Assembly (NCBI GenBank): GCA_002778715.1
Contig: PFAA01000001.1
Coordinates: 1-9,662, forward strand
DNA: 9,662 nt
Reading direction: 5' to 3'
From: Candidatus Campbellbacteria bacterium CG10_big_fil_rev_8_21_14_0_10_35_52
Lineage (GTDB): Bacteria; Patescibacteriota; Minisyncoccia; Phycocordibacterales; UBA2163
Part shown: positions 6,994 through 9,662 of the stretch, in pieces
Layout: each line of letters opens with the position of its first letter
How positions within the stretch are numbered: position 1 is the stretch's first letter
Translations under genes and position numbers: made by a program
The notes under the pieces: generated by a model
The model's input: only the letters and a program-made list of their open reading frames with translations
What the model was told of the DNA's origin: nothing
The model's database searches: none

Positions 6994-8754
6994 TTAATCT
7001 GTAAAGAAATTCCATACACTGTCTGTTTCTTTATACCACTTATGAATATTTAAAAACCTTTCTTCTGGCGCGGTTACCAATCCCAATTCAAAATTTTTTA
7101 TATTTTTAGATGTTATATATATGAAATCAGGCGAATAGATAAAAATAGCAGGTATATCCGCGGAAATCTCATCTTCAAATTTTTTATATTTATCAATCAT
7201 AACATTTTTATCAGTTGTGGCTCTCGCGTCTTCCAGCAATTTATCAGCGGTTATATTCGCGTATGAAGCAATATTAAGTCCGGGGTCGTTTCTTTGAGAT
7301 GAATGCCAAAAAGCGAAGAGGTCAAGTTCGCGGCTTATAACTTCTCCAAACAATAACATATCATATTTTCGTGGTCTTATGATATTTTGATTCAGGTCGC
7401 CGCTTTCAAATATTTTTATATTCACATCAGCCCCGATATTTCTCCACTCTTCGGCGATAATTTCAGCGGCGGATTTTAATTCAGGCGTATTTGCGGTTGA
7501 GAGAGAAAAACGCAACTCAAAATTTTCTTTTTTTGTTTCTTTTTTCCATAACGTTTTTTCTTCATCAAACTTCCATCCACCTTTTTTGAGAATTTCTTGC
7601 GCGAGTTCCATTCTTTCTTCCGCATTTATTATTTCATTATGTTTGTCGTTTTTCGCGCTCTCTAATATGCCATAAGGTATTGGTCCGTTTATTTCTTTGC
7701 CATATCCGCCAAGCACTTTTTGTATAATCTTTTTTTTATCAAGCGCCACGGCAAGGGATTCACGGACTTCTTTATTCGCAAGAACAGTTGCTTGATTTTG
7801 ATTGAAAAAAACAGCGAACACTCTTGGAATGGGCGTATGTTTTATTTGAGCCCCTATTTTTTCCAGTTCTGAAAGTTTATCAGGCGAAATGCTATTTATA
7901 TTTTCAATTTCTCTTTTTTTATATCCATCAATAAGAGAGCTTTCACTCGGATAAAATATAAATTTGATGTTTGAAATATACGGTTCTCCCAAAGCGTATT
8001 TTTTAAAGGATTTAAGTTCGTAAGATAATGGTTTTCCGCTGGAATTATACTTTATCTTTTTTATTTTATACGGTCCGCTTCCTATCGGTTTATTATTAAA
8101 CATACTAAAAGAAAATTGTCCTGAATTTTCATCCGCCCAGATATGACTTGGCAATATACCTATGGTCGTGTTTTCTAAAAATGGTGTGTATGGTTGTTTT
8201 AATATGAAACGAATCTCTTTGTCATTTATTTTTTCCACGGCAACGCCATCCCAGCTGGCTCTCTTTGGACTTTTTAAGCCGACATCCTGCGTCTTTTGTA
8301 TTGTGAATATCACATCATCAGAGTTCACTTTTACGCCATTATGAAAAAAGATATCATCTTTAAGTATGAAATCATAAATAAGACCGTCTTCGGAGATATT
8401 ATAGCTTTCGGCCAAATCTTCAACTAAATTTCCATCAGGAGTCGCTTTCATAAGACCCGAATATACAAGAGTTGTCAGGTCTCTGTCGGTATCTGAGACG
8501 GCAAGTATTGGATTAATAAAACGGGGAGACCCGATAACGCCTTCCGTAACCATTCCTCCTTTGGACGGCACTTCCACTAAGAAGAATTTATTTATATTAA
8601 AGAGTATTATAATCACGCTTCCTATAAACAAAATCACCAACGCAAAAAATAATATTTTTTCCGATGGAGAAAATGTTTTAATATTTTTTTGTATGGACTC
8701 TTCTTTTGGAACTAAAAATATTTTTTGAGTCAATTTTCTGTAGATGTTTTTCAC
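6994..8754 (-). CDS. Extracellular solute-binding protein, family 5 (peptide/oligopeptide type), membrane-anchored
   Basis: Binding protein of the SBP_bac_5 (DppA/OppA-like) family, 586 residues, that captures peptides or other small solutes outside the cell. The chain has a basic cytoplasmic N-terminus, one membrane helix (about 34-54) and then the binding domain. Family signatures include an early FINPIL segment (79-84), SDDVIFTI (145-152), PIGSGPYK (223-230) and a region at 311-360 (VFAVFFNQ, REALA-like RESLAVALDK, GPIP). There is no lipobox cysteine, so the protein should stay attached through its helix rather than as a lipoprotein. The start is GTG at 8754, preceded in frame by a stop at 8785-8787; an AGGA lies 12 nt upstream, rather far. 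secG ends 100 bp upstream and may drive transcription. No permease or ATPase gene is present in the window, so its transport partner, if any, is encoded elsewhere. Confidence 0.92.
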   Translation of the reverse strand: MKNIYRKLTQKIFLVPKEESIQKNIKTFSPSEKILFFALVILFIGSVIIILFNINKFFLVEVPSKGGMVTEGVIGSPRFINPILAVSDTDRDLTTLVYSGLMKATPDGNLVEDLAESYNISEDGLIYDFILKDDIFFHNGVKVNSDDVIFTIQKTQDVGLKSPKRASWDGVAVEKINDKEIRFILKQPYTPFLENTTIGILPSHIWADENSGQFSFSMFNNKPIGSGPYKIKKIKYNSSGKPLSYELKSFKKYALGEPYISNIKFIFYPSESSLIDGYKKREIENINSISPDKLSELEKIGAQIKHTPIPRVFAVFFNQNQATVLANKEVRESLAVALDKKKIIQKVLGGYGKEINGPIPYGILESAKNDKHNEIINAEERMELAQEILKKGGWKFDEEKTLWKKETKKENFELRFSLSTANTPELKSAAEIIAEEWRNIGADVNIKIFESGDLNQNIIRPRKYDMLLFGEVISRELDLFAFWHSSQRNDPGLNIASYANITADKLLEDARATTDKNVMIDKYKKFEDEISADIPAIFIYSPDFIYITSKNIKNFELGLVTAPEERFLNIHKWYKETDSVWNFFTD

Positions 8755-8854
8755 AAATTTTGATATTCCTATAGGTAAAATTTTTTAACCATTATTTTTT
8801 TAAGTATCCGTTTTTATAAATTATGCAATTAAAAACTAAAGAAAAATTAAGAAT

Positions 8855-9085
8855 TTATATAATAAGCGCTAAAAATGAAGTAGCCCCAAAGAGCGCGGCC
8901 AATACAATCGTGGTATTAAATAAAGTTTTTTCAAACCCGCGTCTTTTATGAAATCCAGCGCTGAAATTGTCTCCGCCGAACGCTCCGCCAAGACCCGAGC
9001 CCGTCTGTTGCAGTATGATTGCCCCTATTAGAATTATAGATAGGATAATCTGAATATACGGCAAAAATTCAATTATTATTTTCAT
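8855..9085 (-). CDS. secG: Preprotein translocase subunit SecG
   Basis: Small accessory membrane subunit of the SecYEG protein-export channel, 76 residues, normal length for the family. Two membrane helices are visible, at about 8-26 and 55-75. They are joined by the conserved Gly-rich loop GSGLGGAFGG (29-38) and the basic HKRRGFEKTL (46-55), which is typical of SecG before helix two. The start ATG is 9083-9085 and the stop is TAA. No Shine-Dalgarno precedes it; a promoter-like pair lies just upstream. It is the first gene of the minus-strand series secG, SBP, RNase J, MFS. In some Firmicutes secG is also followed by RNA-decay genes (rnr, smpB), so the nearby RNase J is a loose parallel, not evidence of a shared function. 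Confidence 0.93.
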   Translation of the reverse strand: MKIIIEFLPYIQIILSIILIGAIILQQTGSGLGGAFGGDNFSAGFHKRRGFEKTLFNTTIVLAALFGATSFLALII

Positions 9086-9096
9086 ATATAAAAATC

Positions 9097-9125
9097 AGCA
9101 TATCATACAGAGTATTAAATATCAA
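9097..9125 (-). promoter_or_regulatory. Candidate secG promoter
   Basis: On the minus strand TTGATA (9120-9125, five of six to the -35 consensus) is followed after 17 bp by TATGCT (9097-9102, four of six). A better -10 hexamer, TATGAT (9102-9107), overlaps but is only 12 bp from TTGATA. With the first pair transcription would begin about 3-5 nt before the secG ATG, giving almost no leader. Confidence 0.45.
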
Positions 9126-9231
9126 TGCTTTATATAAGTCCGCCCATTTTTGCAGTTTTCAGGCAGATTAGATTTGTAATGATTGTATTGTGGCATAAAT
9201 TCAATCGGAGCATTTTTGTTCTTGAAGAAAA

Positions 9232-9312
9232 ATTGAAGTCTGACTTCAATAGATTTCAATTGAAGTCTGACTTCAATCAACTTCTTCAATCAGCTTGAAG
9301 TCCGACTCCAAG
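9232..9312. repeat. Array of three 19-bp palindromes
   Basis: ATTGAAGTCTGACTTCAAT occurs exactly at 9232-9250 and 9259-9277, and a diverged copy CTTGAAGTCCGACTCCAAG follows at 9294-9312. Each unit is two 9-bp arms around a single central base; the third copy has one arm mismatch. Start-to-start distances are 27 and 35 bp. The array is framed by TTGAAGAA (9222-9229) and TTCTTCAA (9282-9289), so the first two copies sit inside a larger inverted repeat. It resembles a cluster of repetitive extragenic palindromes or multiple sites for a dimeric protein, about 110 bp upstream of the secG promoter. Confidence 0.75.
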
Positions 9313-9376
9313 TTTCTTTAAGTTAAGTTTTTAAAAAAAATTTAATAAGTTTATACAATCTATCGTAGTCAAAAAT

Positions 9377-9403
9377 ATATTTGGCGGTTAAACCGCCAAA
9401 TAT
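9377..9403 (-). terminator. Terminator-like hairpin, minus strand
   Basis: A perfect palindrome with 13-bp arms around one central base; the GC core is GGCGG/CCGCC with a TTTAA loop. On the minus strand the stem is followed by ATTTTTG, the pattern of an intrinsic terminator; on the plus strand no T-run follows. No gene is seen immediately upstream on the minus strand, so it would end a transcript coming from outside the window or an unrecognised small RNA. Confidence 0.55.
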
Positions 9404-9420
9404 TGAATGTTCAAGTTTAA

Positions 9421-9471
9421 AAATTAGACATTGATAATTAGAAATTTATTAGAAATTAGAAATTAGACATT
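9421..9471. repeat. Low-complexity ATTAGAA-type direct repeats
   Basis: ATTAGAAATT occurs at 9437-9446, 9448-9457 and 9455-9464, and AAATTAGACATT at both 9421-9432 and 9460-9471. The units overlap and look like slippage-derived simple sequence. From memory, comparable runs are common between genes in Patescibacteria. Confidence 0.6.
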
Positions 9472-9488
9472 TTTTATGTGTATCCGCA

Positions 9489-9511
9489 ACACCGAAGTTT
9501 AACCTCGGTGT
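9489..9511. repeat. Hairpin with 7-bp GC-rich stem
   Basis: ACACCGA (9489-9495) pairs with TCGGTGT (9505-9511); after one mismatch GTT/AAC can extend the stem. No T-run follows on either strand, so it is a weak terminator candidate. It is similar in size and style to the hairpin at 9377-9403, and the loops GGTTAAACC and AGTTTAACC share a TTTAA/TTAAA core. Confidence 0.5.
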
Positions 9512-9527
9512 ATATAAAACTAACAAT

Positions 9528-9559
9528 AGTTGTCGGTTTTAATGGTTGTCGGTTTTGAA
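9528..9559. repeat. 16-bp tandem duplication
   Basis: Two adjacent 16-bp units (9528-9543 and 9544-9559) match at 13 positions and share the exact 12-mer GTTGTCGGTTTT. With only two copies it may be a slippage duplication or a pair of direct-repeat binding sites. Confidence 0.6.
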
Positions 9560-9662
9560 CTTAAATTTGTTGGATTGTCGCATTCTTTATTTCCTAAATA
9601 CTGCAATATATATCTGAACTTAGACACACATATATATTCACCTTGAATTACGAAACTCTTCG

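Larger units (their letters stand above)
9086..9662. other. Gene-free spacer upstream of secG
   Basis: I see no plausible protein or tRNA gene in these 577 bp. Going right from secG, the region holds the secG promoter, about 100 bp without clear structure (9126-9221), a three-copy palindromic array (9232-9312), an A/T-rich stretch, a strong hairpin (9377-9403), a run of ATTAGAA-type repeats (9421-9471), a second hairpin (9489-9511), a 16-bp tandem duplication (9528-9559) and an AT-only 9-bp inverted repeat (9605-9613 with 9630-9638). Confidence 0.8.

Noticed and set aside
9605..9638. AATATATAT/ATATATATT inverted repeat with a 16-nt loop
   Set aside because: Made only of A and T in AT-rich DNA; expected by chance.
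1..9662. UGA reassigned to glycine as in some CPR lineages
   Set aside because: All conserved genes read through in the standard code with no need for in-frame TGA, and Gly motifs use normal Gly codons.

Overview
This AT-rich window reads like a chromosomal fragment of a Candidate Phyla Radiation (Patescibacteria, probably Parcubacteria-like) bacterium. That placement is an inference from protein style and layout: an RNase J with a long basic N-terminal tail, a membrane-anchored family-5 solute-binding protein with no permease nearby, a small SecG, and AT-rich spacers full of short palindromes. All five genes lie on the minus strand. They read through with the standard bacterial code, so TGA is not reassigned. 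There are no tRNA or rRNA genes, no CRISPR array and no recognisable insertion-sequence transposase.

Layout from right to left, which is the direction of transcription. 9086-9662 is a gene-free spacer with a palindromic repeat array, an orphan terminator-like hairpin, a second hairpin and short tandem repeats. Next come secG (9085-8855), a family-5 extracellular solute-binding protein (8754-6994), RNase J (6917-4884) with its own -10 box, and an MFS-type membrane transporter (4867-3698) starting 16 nt after the RNase J stop. A 503-bp spacer (3195-3697) follows. It holds a near-perfect 23-bp inverted repeat, two copies of an 18-20 bp perfect palindrome with a consensus DnaA box between them, and the dnaE promoter. 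dnaE, the replicative polymerase III alpha subunit, runs from 3194 off the left edge of the window.

The genes cover housekeeping tasks: protein export (SecG), capture of an external solute (SBP), RNA processing and decay (RNase J), small-molecule transport (MFS) and chromosome replication (DnaE). The points most worth a second look are the palindrome/DnaA-box arrangement upstream of dnaE, a dnaE promoter placed so that the mRNA would be leaderless, an apparently eroded metal site in the DnaE PHP domain, a Tyr where RNase J normally has its last metal-ligand His, and the palindromic array upstream of secG. No convincing new multi-gene system is visible here.
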